From the NCBI GenBank assembly GCA_001775355.1, contig MEWM01000066.1, forward strand, positions 138 to 15,356: a stretch of DNA of 15,219 nucleotides, written 5' to 3'. Every line of letters begins with the position of its first letter. The stretch's first letter is position 1. The DNA is from a candidate division Zixibacteria bacterium RBG_16_43_9 (GTDB lineage: Bacteria > Zixibacteria > MSB-5A5 > RBG-16-43-9). The notes under the pieces were generated by a model, which ran no database searches, was not told the origin of the DNA, and was given only the letters and a program-made list of their open reading frames with translations. A program made the position numbers and the translations under genes. Below are positions 5,518-11,793 of the stretch, one piece after another.

Positions 5518-7668
5518 TCAATGTAACTGGTTAAGAACCTCTATTCTTTCCTCACCCTGGTCTGAGATTTCGAGCATTTTGTCCTGATGCACAAAAATGA
5601 CCTTATCCCCTAAAGAAAGGTACTTCTCAAATTCCGGGAACCTTTTTGCTAACTCGAAATAGGCACGGCTGAATCTTTGAATTTTTATAATCTTAAGAGT
5701 ACTGTCATATTGACTATCCACCCAGAAGTTTCCTTCTTTGAAGAAGGTCTTGTTCCCTGCCTGGACTATGCCGGATATTTTCTTCTCTTTACCTGAAGGG
5801 TCAATGAACGCCTCTGGAGCTTTCAAGGCGTCCTGCAGACCAAGTAAATTCTTGGATTGATAAACTGCGCCTGAGCCGGTCACTGTTCGAAGGTTAGCGG
5901 TTACGCCTTTCTCGATTATTGGTCTTTCCGGGGTAACCGTTATGGGGCGATCTGCATCTACCAGAAAAGAAGTATATTGGGTTATTATACCATATCTCTT
6001 GGAGAGGCGGACAATTTCGTCGATTAATTCTGTGCTTTGGCCGTAAAGTCTAATCTGATCAACTAAATATCCGATCCTCCTTGTAGCCCAGAGACGGGGG
6101 ATGAAACTGTTTTTTCCCTCGGGTGAAAAATTTACTCGATAGGAATAGGTCTGCTTTTCTTCACCACTATATCCGCTCAGAGTAGCTGAGCTGCTTCCTT
6201 TTCCTTCATATTTTCCTAAAACCAGCACCTGAGAGCCGCTGAAAAGGTCAGGCAGTTCTTTGGGATAGATTTCAAAAGTTTTGATACCTGGGAACTTCAG
6301 GCTTAAGTCAGATAATATCGGATTAGAGATCTTCTTAAAGAAATTGGATACTTTGACTTCAATGTCCTCAGCCGGAGTCACATAATCGGAAGTAGCATGA
6401 TTTTCCTGAGCCAGTCTGTCCAGAAAATGAGTGTTCACATCAAAGCCCACGCCGAAGACAAAAATTCTGTTGGAAACATTTTTCTCTTTCACATTCTCCA
6501 GTATCCTCTTGATGTCTGTTAATCCAACCGTTGGCAAGCCATCAGTCAGAAATACGATATATGAAGTTTTGTCTTCAGGGTTTAAGTTTTTCAGACCCTC
6601 TAAAAGGGCGGAATTAATGTCTGTTCCTCCATCTGCTTCGCAATTCTGAACGAATTTTATTCCGGAATTAATATTTTCCCTGGATGCAGGGAGAAGTCTT
6701 TCACTGAAAGGCTTGATCTGGTCATCGAAATCGATCAGATTAAAGCTGTCCCCTGGATTCAGGCTGTTCAAGCAGAAGACCAAGGCATTCTTTGCCTGTT
6801 CCATCTTCTTTCCCTGCATACTGCCTGAAGTATCCAGAATAAGAATTACTCTTTTTTTGATGAACCTATCAGCCCTCTGGATTTTGGGGGAGAAAAGAGC
6901 CATAAAGAAGTTTCCCTCTTTTTTATCCTCATAACTCAAGAGATTGAAGCCCACTTCCTTATCTGACAGCGAGTAATAGAGGACAAAATCCTTATTCGGT
7001 CTGGCGTTCTCCTCAAAATAGGAGACCCTTATTCTATGGTCAGTCTCCCTTTCAATCTTTATATTCTGAGTAGGAGAATAGATATTTTTAATCGGAATAT
7101 CTGAATTGATGACCAGTTCGATTCTTACGTTTTCCAATGGAGTCTGGGAGAATTTCTCAGTGGAAAGAGAATACTTGTATTCGCAGAGGTTGTTCTCAGA
7201 TTTCAAGACCTGAGAATATCCCAATTTTATCCTGGTCTCGCCGTGTGCAGGTATGGGATAGACCCGAGCCCTGAACATCCCCTGATTATAATATTCCAAA
7301 AGAGCCGGGTCTTTTCTACGGCGAACTATCTCCTCATAAATCCTTCTGGCTCTGTCCCTGTCAAGAATTTCACCTTTTAGCTCTTCGCCACCTACAAACA
7401 TCGAAAATTTAGAAATAGAGGCATCCTCAGGCAGAGGAAAGATATAAGTCCCTTCAAGATCACGAGGATAATCATTTCTAAAAACCTGATCAACTGTGGT
7501 CTGAGCCACCTGGTTATCGATTTTGATTTCTACGTGATGATATTTGATCGAGAGGTAAGGCGGAAGCGGCTCATCTGGATGGCGGGGAACCGGGACGATG
7601 AACCCATCCGCTAAGGTCTTGGAGTAGAGGATGAGGAAGAGACATAAGGCAAAACTTAATTTCTTCAT
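5518..7668 (-). CDS. Exported VIT and von Willebrand factor A domain protein
   Basis: 716 residues with a signal peptide (1-20, MKKLSFALCLFLILYSKTLA). The VIT domain (about 40-155) shows TYIFPLPEDASISKFSMFV (74-92), RRIYEEIVRR (108-117) and ARVYPIPAHG (134-143). The vWA domain (about 272-445) has a complete metal-ion-dependent adhesion site: D279-T-S281-G-S283, T349 and D376 in LTDG. VIT/vWA proteins resemble inter-alpha-trypsin inhibitor heavy chains, and bacterial members are extracytoplasmic with poorly known ligands. Residues 576-597 hold a segment shared with the upstream anti-sigma factor. The C-terminal part (630-705), with KTFFKEGNFWVDSQYD, recurs in this protein class as far as I recall. 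The ATG follows GGAGGG. The gene lies 67 bp after the anti-sigma gene, so it is probably a target or partner of that sigma system. Confidence 0.92.
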   Translation of the reverse strand: MKKLSFALCLFLILYSKTLADGFIVPVPRHPDEPLPPYLSIKYHHVEIKIDNQVAQTTVDQVFRNDYPRDLEGTYIFPLPEDASISKFSMFVGGEELKGEILDRDRARRIYEEIVRRRKDPALLEYYNQGMFRARVYPIPAHGETRIKLGYSQVLKSENNLCEYKYSLSTEKFSQTPLENVRIELVINSDIPIKNIYSPTQNIKIERETDHRIRVSYFEENARPNKDFVLYYSLSDKEVGFNLLSYEDKKEGNFFMALFSPKIQRADRFIKKRVILILDTSGSMQGKKMEQAKNALVFCLNSLNPGDSFNLIDFDDQIKPFSERLLPASRENINSGIKFVQNCEADGGTDINSALLEGLKNLNPEDKTSYIVFLTDGLPTVGLTDIKRILENVKEKNVSNRIFVFGVGFDVNTHFLDRLAQENHATSDYVTPAEDIEVKVSNFFKKISNPILSDLSLKFPGIKTFEIYPKELPDLFSGSQVLVLGKYEGKGSSSATLSGYSGEEKQTYSYRVNFSPEGKNSFIPRLWATRRIGYLVDQIRLYGQSTELIDEIVRLSKRYGIITQYTSFLVDADRPITVTPERPIIEKGVTANLRTVTGSGAVYQSKNLLGLQDALKAPEAFIDPSGKEKKISGIVQAGNKTFFKEGNFWVDSQYDSTLKIIKIQRFSRAYFELAKRFPEFEKYLSLGDKVIFVHQDKMLEISDQGEERIEVLNQLH

Positions 7669-7735
7669 AATTCCCTCCTGGTTAAAGTTTTTCCACTTTT
7701 TCTACAAATCAAGGAAGGGATTATTCCCGAAAATT

Positions 7736-8935
7736 TTATTTTTTCTTCAAAGCCTCTAATTCGGCAATTTTCTGACTGAGTTCCTCTTTGATTTTCTGGT
7801 CAGTTACGGACGTTTTATATTTATCTAAGAGTTCTATTCCTTCTTGAAGCGCCGACTGATCCCTGGTCTTCAGGAAAAGCAGTTGATAGCCAATTATAAT
7901 CTGTGAAAAACCTTCAGGAGCCCATTCTGATACCGGCTTTTTTTCAAAATATTCTTTCCAGCAAGAAATTACCTTTTTCAAGGTATCTGCTTCCACCAGT
8001 GTGTCTTTTTCGGTTAAGGCACGCACCCAATTATTATCCAGCCTGTAAAATCTTAAGATTTCAATCGGTTGTGATTTATCTCCAATGCTTATTCGCGGGC
8101 TGACCGGAATGCCACTTGTTGTCCTGATGCGTTTATCTTCTGGCGACTTCTGAACATAAAGGATGGTTTCTGGTAAGCTTGGAGGCTTCATGGCCATTTC
8201 TGCTTGAGTAACAGTCCTTAAATTTGCTGTGACTCCTTTCTCGATTACTGGTCTTTCTGCGGTGACCGTAATAGCTTTCTTGTGCTCTGAATTGGTGCCT
8301 TCACCGATCTGTTTTGCTTTTTCTTCCCCTTTTTCTCCGATGGATGAAATCGCTGACTCTGAAGGGGTGGGGACCTGAACTATTTTTTCTTCAACTGGAG
8401 ACATTTTTGAGCCCGTGAAAGTGGTTTCTTCCTTCTGTTCTGCGACCTGGAGCGATTCTTTGACTGCTGGTGCTAATGCTTCAACTTTTTGCTGGGTTTG
8501 AGGGATTAGCACTTTCTCCATCTTTTCGGACCTAATTTTCTCCAATTCCTTCCCCCTGTAATCCCAGTAGAGCTTGCCGATTATGAAGACTAAAAGGATC
8601 GAGGCGATTCCAGCAGCTATTCTCAGTTTGACGGGCGAGTAAAAGAAAAAAGACTCCCAGCCGGATTTGAGCCTTGCCCAGATAGATTTTCTCCTTCTGA
8701 GGATAATCTCATTCCTTACCCTTTCAGCAAAGGTTTTCCAGTAATCAGGGGAAAGTTCTGGCATTCTTATACTCTTAGCACTTTCTTCAAGCTTTTTAAG
8801 CTCCTGCAGTTTTGCCGCGCAGTTTTGACAGGTCAAAAGATGCTCCTCTATCTCTTTTGATTTTCCCGCATCTAATTCACCGTCAAAATAAAGATGAACC
8901 AGTTTGTCAAAATCCTCACACTTCAATTTTCCCAC
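7736..8935 (-). CDS. Zinc-finger anti-sigma factor with long extracytoplasmic region
   Basis: 399 residues as drawn. The N-terminal zinc-binding anti-sigma domain has Cys6 and H32-x3-C36-x2-C39 (EEHLLTCQNC), expected to hold the neighbouring ECF sigma factor inactive at the membrane. One membrane helix is at 104-122. The rest, about 275 residues, lies outside: a low-complexity charged stretch (130-220), the 222-243 segment ITVTAERP...IEKGVTANLRTVT shared with the VIT/vWA protein, and an alpha-helical tail (305-399), possibly a coiled coil at the end. Most anti-sigma factors of this class are shorter, so the outer part may be a sensor. The frame opens with GTG (8933-8935), 6 bp after the sigma stop. 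However, AAGGTGG overlaps that GTG and is ideally placed for a TTG at codon 4 (8924-8926), which I consider the likelier start. Confidence 0.88.
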   Translation of the reverse strand: MGKLKCEDFDKLVHLYFDGELDAGKSKEIEEHLLTCQNCAAKLQELKKLEESAKSIRMPELSPDYWKTFAERVRNEIILRRRKSIWARLKSGWESFFFYSPVKLRIAAGIASILLVFIIGKLYWDYRGKELEKIRSEKMEKVLIPQTQQKVEALAPAVKESLQVAEQKEETTFTGSKMSPVEEKIVQVPTPSESAISSIGEKGEEKAKQIGEGTNSEHKKAITVTAERPVIEKGVTANLRTVTQAEMAMKPPSLPETILYVQKSPEDKRIRTTSGIPVSPRISIGDKSQPIEILRFYRLDNNWVRALTEKDTLVEADTLKKVISCWKEYFEKKPVSEWAPEGFSQIIIGYQLLFLKTRDQSALQEGIELLDKYKTSVTDQKIKEELSQKIAELEALKKK

Positions 8936-8941
8936 CTTCTT

Positions 8942-9538
8942 TCATAGATAACCTTTTAAACTCTTTTGCAGTCTTTCTCTTGCCCGGAAGAGCCGGGACA
9001 TCACGGTCCCTTTGGAGATCTTCAGAGTATTAGCAATCTCCTCATAGCTTAATTCCTCATACGTCTTGAGAATAAAAACCGCCCTGAATTCAGCTGGCAG
9101 GTGATCTATCTCGCTTTCTATTTTTCTGGTCAATTCATCCCTGATTAACTGCTCTGAGGCATCGGCTTTCCCCATATCCTCCACAAGCTCAAGGGAGCCC
9201 TGGGGTATCTGGCTTTCTGAGATGGTAAATTTCTGTCTTTTAAGGTAATTTATGGTCAGGTTCATACAGATCTTATAAACCCAGGCACAGAAGCTGTAAC
9301 CTTCTTTAAAAGATTTAAGGGAATAAAATGCCTTGATGAAAGATTCCTGAGCCAGGTCATCTGCTGCCTCATGCGATCTGGTCATACGTAAAGCCAGATA
9401 ATAGATCTTCTTCTGGTATTTCTCTACCAGTCTTTCAAAGGAATAGATATCCCCCTTTTTCGCCCTGGCAATGAGCTTGCCCTCAGGCTCCTCAGTTCCG
9501 GTTTTGAATCTTTTCTCCACCATCCGGACTTCCATCAT
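8942..9538 (-). CDS. RNA polymerase ECF-type sigma factor (sigma-70 family, RpoE-like)
   Basis: 198 residues, normal for ECF sigma factors. Region 2 spans about 36-103, with DLAQESFIKAFYSL (61-74) contacting core polymerase and the -10 element. Region 4 spans about 137-190, with the helix-turn-helix LSYEEIANTLKISKGTVMSRLFRAR (163-187) for the -35 element, quoted here by position with key residues E166, G177 and R182. A short linker joins them and there is no region 1 or 3. It is the first gene of a sigma/anti-sigma/VIT-vWA unit and has its own promoter 20 bp upstream. The drawn start ATG (9536-9538) has no Shine-Dalgarno sequence; an ATG at codon 6 (9521-9523) has GGAAG in front and may be the true start. 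The promoter is sigma-70-like, so autoregulation is not evident from it. Confidence 0.94.
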   Translation of the reverse strand: MMEVRMVEKRFKTGTEEPEGKLIARAKKGDIYSFERLVEKYQKKIYYLALRMTRSHEAADDLAQESFIKAFYSLKSFKEGYSFCAWVYKICMNLTINYLKRQKFTISESQIPQGSLELVEDMGKADASEQLIRDELTRKIESEIDHLPAEFRAVFILKTYEELSYEEIANTLKISKGTVMSRLFRARERLQKSLKGYL

Positions 9539-9559
9539 TATTAATACAAATCAGAATAA

Positions 9560-9588
9560 ATAATATTCCCCTGTTTTTCCAAATTCAA
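9560..9588 (-). promoter_or_regulatory. Sigma-70-type promoter before the ECF sigma factor gene
   Basis: On the minus strand TTGAAT (9583-9588), 17 bases, then TATTAT (9560-9565), five of six consensus positions in each box. Transcription would begin about 9552-9553. That leaves only about 15 bases before the ATG at 9538 but about 30 before the ATG at 9523, which has a GGAAG ribosome binding site. The 80-bp gap to the holA gene upstream supports a separate promoter here. Confidence 0.6.
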
Positions 9589-9618
9589 TTTGCTGCTTAA
9601 AAGTGAGTTTCCTAAACC

Positions 9619-10614
9619 TTATAGATGACAGAGCTCATAGACCAGAAGCTCAAGCAAAAACTTTTCCGGCATCTTGCCTGATTTCAGGTCTGAATCTGCC
9701 TGGTAAAGGAGTGCCAGCCCTTTTTCCAACTGTTCCAGGCTAAAATTCTTTGCCTGGTCCTGGTATTCGAGAATAAAGTTAGAGTTAGTCCTTAAGGCAT
9801 GAGCCAGATTATATATATTCTGGTCTTTGGAGGCTTTCACCTGATAAAGTTTCAGAAAATGGTCTCCCAGCTTGTAGTTTATGCTGGATTCTCTTTCTTT
9901 GGAAAGGGAGAGGTCTTTCAGGATCTTTAAAGCCTGGCTGAGGTTTTTCCCGACAATTGCCTGGGCTAACTGAGATATGTTCTCAGCTTTGGTATAACCG
10001 ACTACTGCCTCGGTATCTTTTAAATTGATCAGCTCCCGTTCTTTAACATAAAGAGATAATTTCTCCAGCTCATTTGACAGCTCATACAGGTTATTTCCCA
10101 CTGCTTCCTGCAGGAAATTAATCCCCTCTGAGGTTATTTTTTTACCGTAGGTTTTGACTCTTTCCCTGATCCAGTCTGATGCTTCCTCCGGGCCGAGTGC
10201 AGAAAATTCAACTTCGGCTGCGAGCTTCTTTAAACTCTGATAGAATTTCAAGCGGTTATCAACTGTATTCGAAAATAAAACCAGGCAGGTTGTCTGGGGA
10301 ACTTGGGGAAGGTATTTTAAAAGCTCATCCTTCTGAGCCGGATGAAGTTTCTGGCTCTCGTAAACTACCACCATTCTTTTTTTGGAGCCAAAGGGGAGGG
10401 TGGCACACAGGTTTATAATCTCCTCTGCCTTGACTCCTCTTGCCTGGAGAAAATCTAAATTGAAGCTTTTCAGGGATGGCTCTATCAGAAGTTGGATCAG
10501 TTTCTCAGTAGCTTCTCGTTTGAGAAAATCCTCTTCACCGGAAAAGTGATAAAGTGAAACTATCTTTCCTTTTTCGATCTGGGTTATGAATTCAGTATAT
10601 TTCACATTTTCCAA
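9619..10614 (-). CDS. holA: DNA polymerase III, delta subunit
   Basis: 331 residues, the usual length. The delta subunit is the clamp-loader 'wrench' that opens the beta sliding clamp during replication. Family marks are LYHFSGEEDFLKREATEKL (21-39), LPFGSKKRMVVVYE (73-86), the region-II segment GNNLYELSNELEKLSLYV (173-190), and the C-terminal ADSDLKSGKMPEKFLLELLV (306-325). The usual neighbours (leuS, lptE, rpsT) are not in view, and the genes on either side are unrelated in function. As drawn it opens with TTG (10612-10614), without a ribosome binding site. A GTG at codon 4 (10603-10605) has GGA five bases before it and is an alternative. A TTGACA box just upstream is described separately. 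Confidence 0.93.
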   Translation of the reverse strand: MENVKYTEFITQIEKGKIVSLYHFSGEEDFLKREATEKLIQLLIEPSLKSFNLDFLQARGVKAEEIINLCATLPFGSKKRMVVVYESQKLHPAQKDELLKYLPQVPQTTCLVLFSNTVDNRLKFYQSLKKLAAEVEFSALGPEEASDWIRERVKTYGKKITSEGINFLQEAVGNNLYELSNELEKLSLYVKERELINLKDTEAVVGYTKAENISQLAQAIVGKNLSQALKILKDLSLSKERESSINYKLGDHFLKLYQVKASKDQNIYNLAHALRTNSNFILEYQDQAKNFSLEQLEKGLALLYQADSDLKSGKMPEKFLLELLVYELCHL

Positions 10615-10641
10615 GTTAGCAAAATAGACTTAGTCTGTCAA
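10613..10641 (-). promoter_or_regulatory. Possible promoter overlapping the start of holA
   Basis: On the minus strand a perfect TTGACA (10636-10641) is followed by 17 bases and TAACTT (10613-10618), only three of six for the -10 box. The spacer holds a short palindrome AGACTAAGTCT. If used, transcription would begin at or inside the first holA codons and favour the GTG at 10605 as a nearly leaderless start. The weak -10 keeps confidence low. Confidence 0.25.
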
Positions 10642-10659
10642 TATTTTACTCTTTAAAAC

Positions 10660-10735
10660 AATGACAAATAACAGATGTAAGATGACAAATAAGAAAATAA
10701 TGACCGATGACGGATGTCGAATAACGAATAAAGGA
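10660..10735. repeat. Degenerate short tandem repeat (GATGAC/AATAAC words)
   Basis: ATGACAAATAACAGATG, AGATGACAAATAAG, AATGACCGATGACGGATG and CGAATAACGAATAAAG follow one another, all variants of a short unit rich in ATGAC and AATAA. The unit is too irregular for a strict period. It appears confined to this intergenic stretch. Confidence 0.55.
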
Positions 10736-10745
10736 AAATCTTTCT

Positions 10746-10774
10746 GTAGGGACAGGGCTTGTCCCTGTCCTAAC
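10746..10774. repeat. GTAGG-type palindrome with GACAGGG core
   Basis: GTAGGGACAGGG (10746-10757), spacer CTTGT, CCCTGTCCTAAC (10763-10774) pair at 10 of 12 positions. The length (29 nt) and GTAGGG end match the family at 474 and 2305; the core is different. Confidence 0.65.
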
Positions 10775-10809
10775 TCTAATGCGGACTGTATCCTCACCAA
10801 CGAAAGGGA

Positions 10810-10833
10810 GTTGTTGGTCAGGAGACCAACAAC
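10810..10833. repeat. Perfect 10-bp hairpin with GGTC-AGGA-GACC core
   Basis: GTTGTTGGTC (10810-10819), loop AGGA, GACCAACAAC (10824-10833) pair perfectly. The core is the reverse complement of GGTC-TCCT-GACC seen at 2186 and 13000, whereas the outer stem differs on both arms and stays paired. Confidence 0.75.
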
Positions 10834-10853
10834 CAGCAGGGGAAAGATATATT

Positions 10854-10915
10854 CCCTCTCCTTTTTTCCTAAACGGAGACTACGTCTGGCGTAGCCACCG
10901 TAGGAAAGGAGAGGG
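10854..10915. repeat. Nested palindrome with CTACG-CGTAG inner hairpin
   Basis: The outer arms CCCTCTCCTTT...CGG (10854-10876) and CCGTAGGAAAGGAGAGGG (10898-10915) pair with small bulges. The inner hairpin is CTACG (10880-10884), loop TCTGG, CGTAG (10890-10894). Bases 10874-10902 match 11377-11405 at 25 of 29 positions. Confidence 0.65.
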
Positions 10916-10990
10916 TCAGGGTGAGGTTTATTAATAATAAAAAAACGTCAGGGATAAACCCTGACGTTACACTTCCTCACCCTAACCCCT
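10911..10990. repeat. Palindrome inside a longer inverted repeat
   Basis: GAGGGTCAGGGTGAGG (10911-10926) pairs with CCTCACCCTAACCCCT (10975-10990) except near the outer end and one inner C/A. Between them is a perfect 10-bp hairpin, AACGTCAGGG (10944-10953), loop ATAAA, CCCTGACGTT (10959-10968), bordered by AT-rich sequence. The arrangement looks like one element inserted within another. Confidence 0.65.
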
Positions 10991-10998
10991 ATCTTTTT

Positions 10999-11364
10999 TC
11001 AAATCAAAGCCGGATTGTCATTTTTGGGTATCCAGTTCAGCACGTAGGAGATCTTCTTTTTATACCCTAAGGCCATATTGCGATAAGGCTCTAAGTCTTT
11101 GGTACAATGCATCTGCATATTGACCTGATGGACCACGGTGAAACTGTCACCGTAAATCTCAATCCTTTTGCTCTTAAACAGGTTCGGGTTCTGCTCGATA
11201 AATTCCAGAAGGGCTAAAAGGCTGGCATATTCGCATTCAGCCGGAGTGCCTTTGAACTGTGCCCGGAAGATGAATCCCAGATCAGGTATGGCGAAGGACA
11301 GCACTCCATTGAATCTTTCTTTTACCTCTTGTTCTCTTATCGTTCCGTAAAAGAAGCATTCCAT
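10999..11364 (-). CDS. RNase H-fold protein, probably non-catalytic
   Basis: 121 residues resembling the ribonuclease H-like (RVT_3) fold. The helix AECEYASLLALLEFIEQ (42-58) matches the conserved E-x2-A-LxxALE helix with Glu45. IEIYGDSFTVVHQVN (68-82) matches the GDSxxVVxQV strand-helix with Asp73, and the end NWIPKNDNPALI (110-121) recalls the R-x2-N-x2-AD ending. The first acidic residue is missing (CFFYGTI at 3-9) and the last Asp is replaced, so only two of four metal ligands remain. Hydrolysis of RNA in hybrids is therefore doubtful. The chain also stops just where the family would continue. The ATG at 11362-11364 has GGAGGAGAT before it, showing active translation signals. Its stop lies close to the repeats at 10911-10990. 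The role is unknown. Confidence 0.65.
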   Translation of the reverse strand: MECFFYGTIREQEVKERFNGVLSFAIPDLGFIFRAQFKGTPAECEYASLLALLEFIEQNPNLFKSKRIEIYGDSFTVVHQVNMQMHCTKDLEPYRNMALGYKKKISYVLNWIPKNDNPALI

Positions 11365-11373
11365 ATCTCCTCC

Positions 11374-11405
11374 CTACGGGGACTACGTCCGGCGTAGCCT
11401 TCGTA
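11374..11405. repeat. Second copy of the CTACG-CGTAG repeat
   Basis: The inner hairpin is CTACG (11383-11387), loop TCCGG, CGTAG (11393-11397), flanked by CTACGGGG and CCTTCGTA. It matches 10874-10902 in the same orientation at 25 of 29 positions (11377-11405). It lies immediately upstream of the RNase H-like gene, next to its ribosome binding site. Confidence 0.7.
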
Positions 11406-11693
11406 AAGCTTTTAACGACCTCTGCCATTTTCCAAAGTTACTCTACTGCAAAACCTATGCCTGTTAAGAGGTGATAGGGGAGATGCTGAAAAGATGACCA
11501 TGAAAGGTAGGGGCATTCCATAATTCGCTGATTTCAAGTGGGATATGAAAAGCGATGAAAAAATCGGGAGTATTGCAATTTGCAATAACAGGTTGTTGGC
11601 GATGATCCCGTGAGAAAGGAAGGCTACTGGAAAGATTTTTTATGCAAGCAGATTCATACTTGGTGCAATCTATTACATAGACGTTTCATGGAG

Positions 11694-11720
11694 AATAGCG
11701 GGGCTGGGAGCCCCGCCTAC
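11694..11720. repeat. GTAGG-type palindrome with GCGGGGCT core
   Basis: GCGGGGCT (11698-11705), loop GGG, AGCCCCGC (11709-11716) is a perfect 8-bp stem ending in CTAC. The left end has decayed to AATA. Length and CCTAC end match the family. Confidence 0.65.
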
Positions 11721-11793
11721 GATTAAGAAGGATTACAATTAGTTTCGTAGAGCGGGCACCCCTACCCGATGAGGCACTTCTGTTTTTGTTAGC

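Larger units (their letters stand above)
10615..10998. other. 384-bp intergenic region made mostly of repeats
   Basis: There is no credible gene. An open frame at 10661-10894 on the plus strand is a product of repeat sequence. Bases 10660-10735 are an imperfect tandem of GATGAC, AATAAC and AATAA-like words. Four palindromic structures follow (10746-10774, 10810-10833, 10854-10915, 10911-10990), some nested. Both flanking genes are on the minus strand. Confidence 0.7.
11365..11793. other. 429-bp intergenic region with scattered palindromes
   Basis: I find no convincing gene or RNA. It contains the CTACG/CGTAG repeat at 11374-11405, a small hairpin TATTGCA-ATT-TGCAATA at 11571-11587, and a GTAGG-type palindrome at 11694-11720. 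A decayed G/C-rich stretch with CGGGCACCCCTACCCG lies near 11753-11768. The sequence between is low in obvious structure. Confidence 0.55.

Noticed and set aside
10661..10894. Open frame of 77 codons on the plus strand
   Set aside because: It consists of short tandem repeats and palindromes; the protein pattern is just translated repeat.
10735..10990. CRISPR-like array
   Set aside because: The palindromes differ in sequence and spacing and there are no repeated units separated by equal unique spacers, nor any cas gene.
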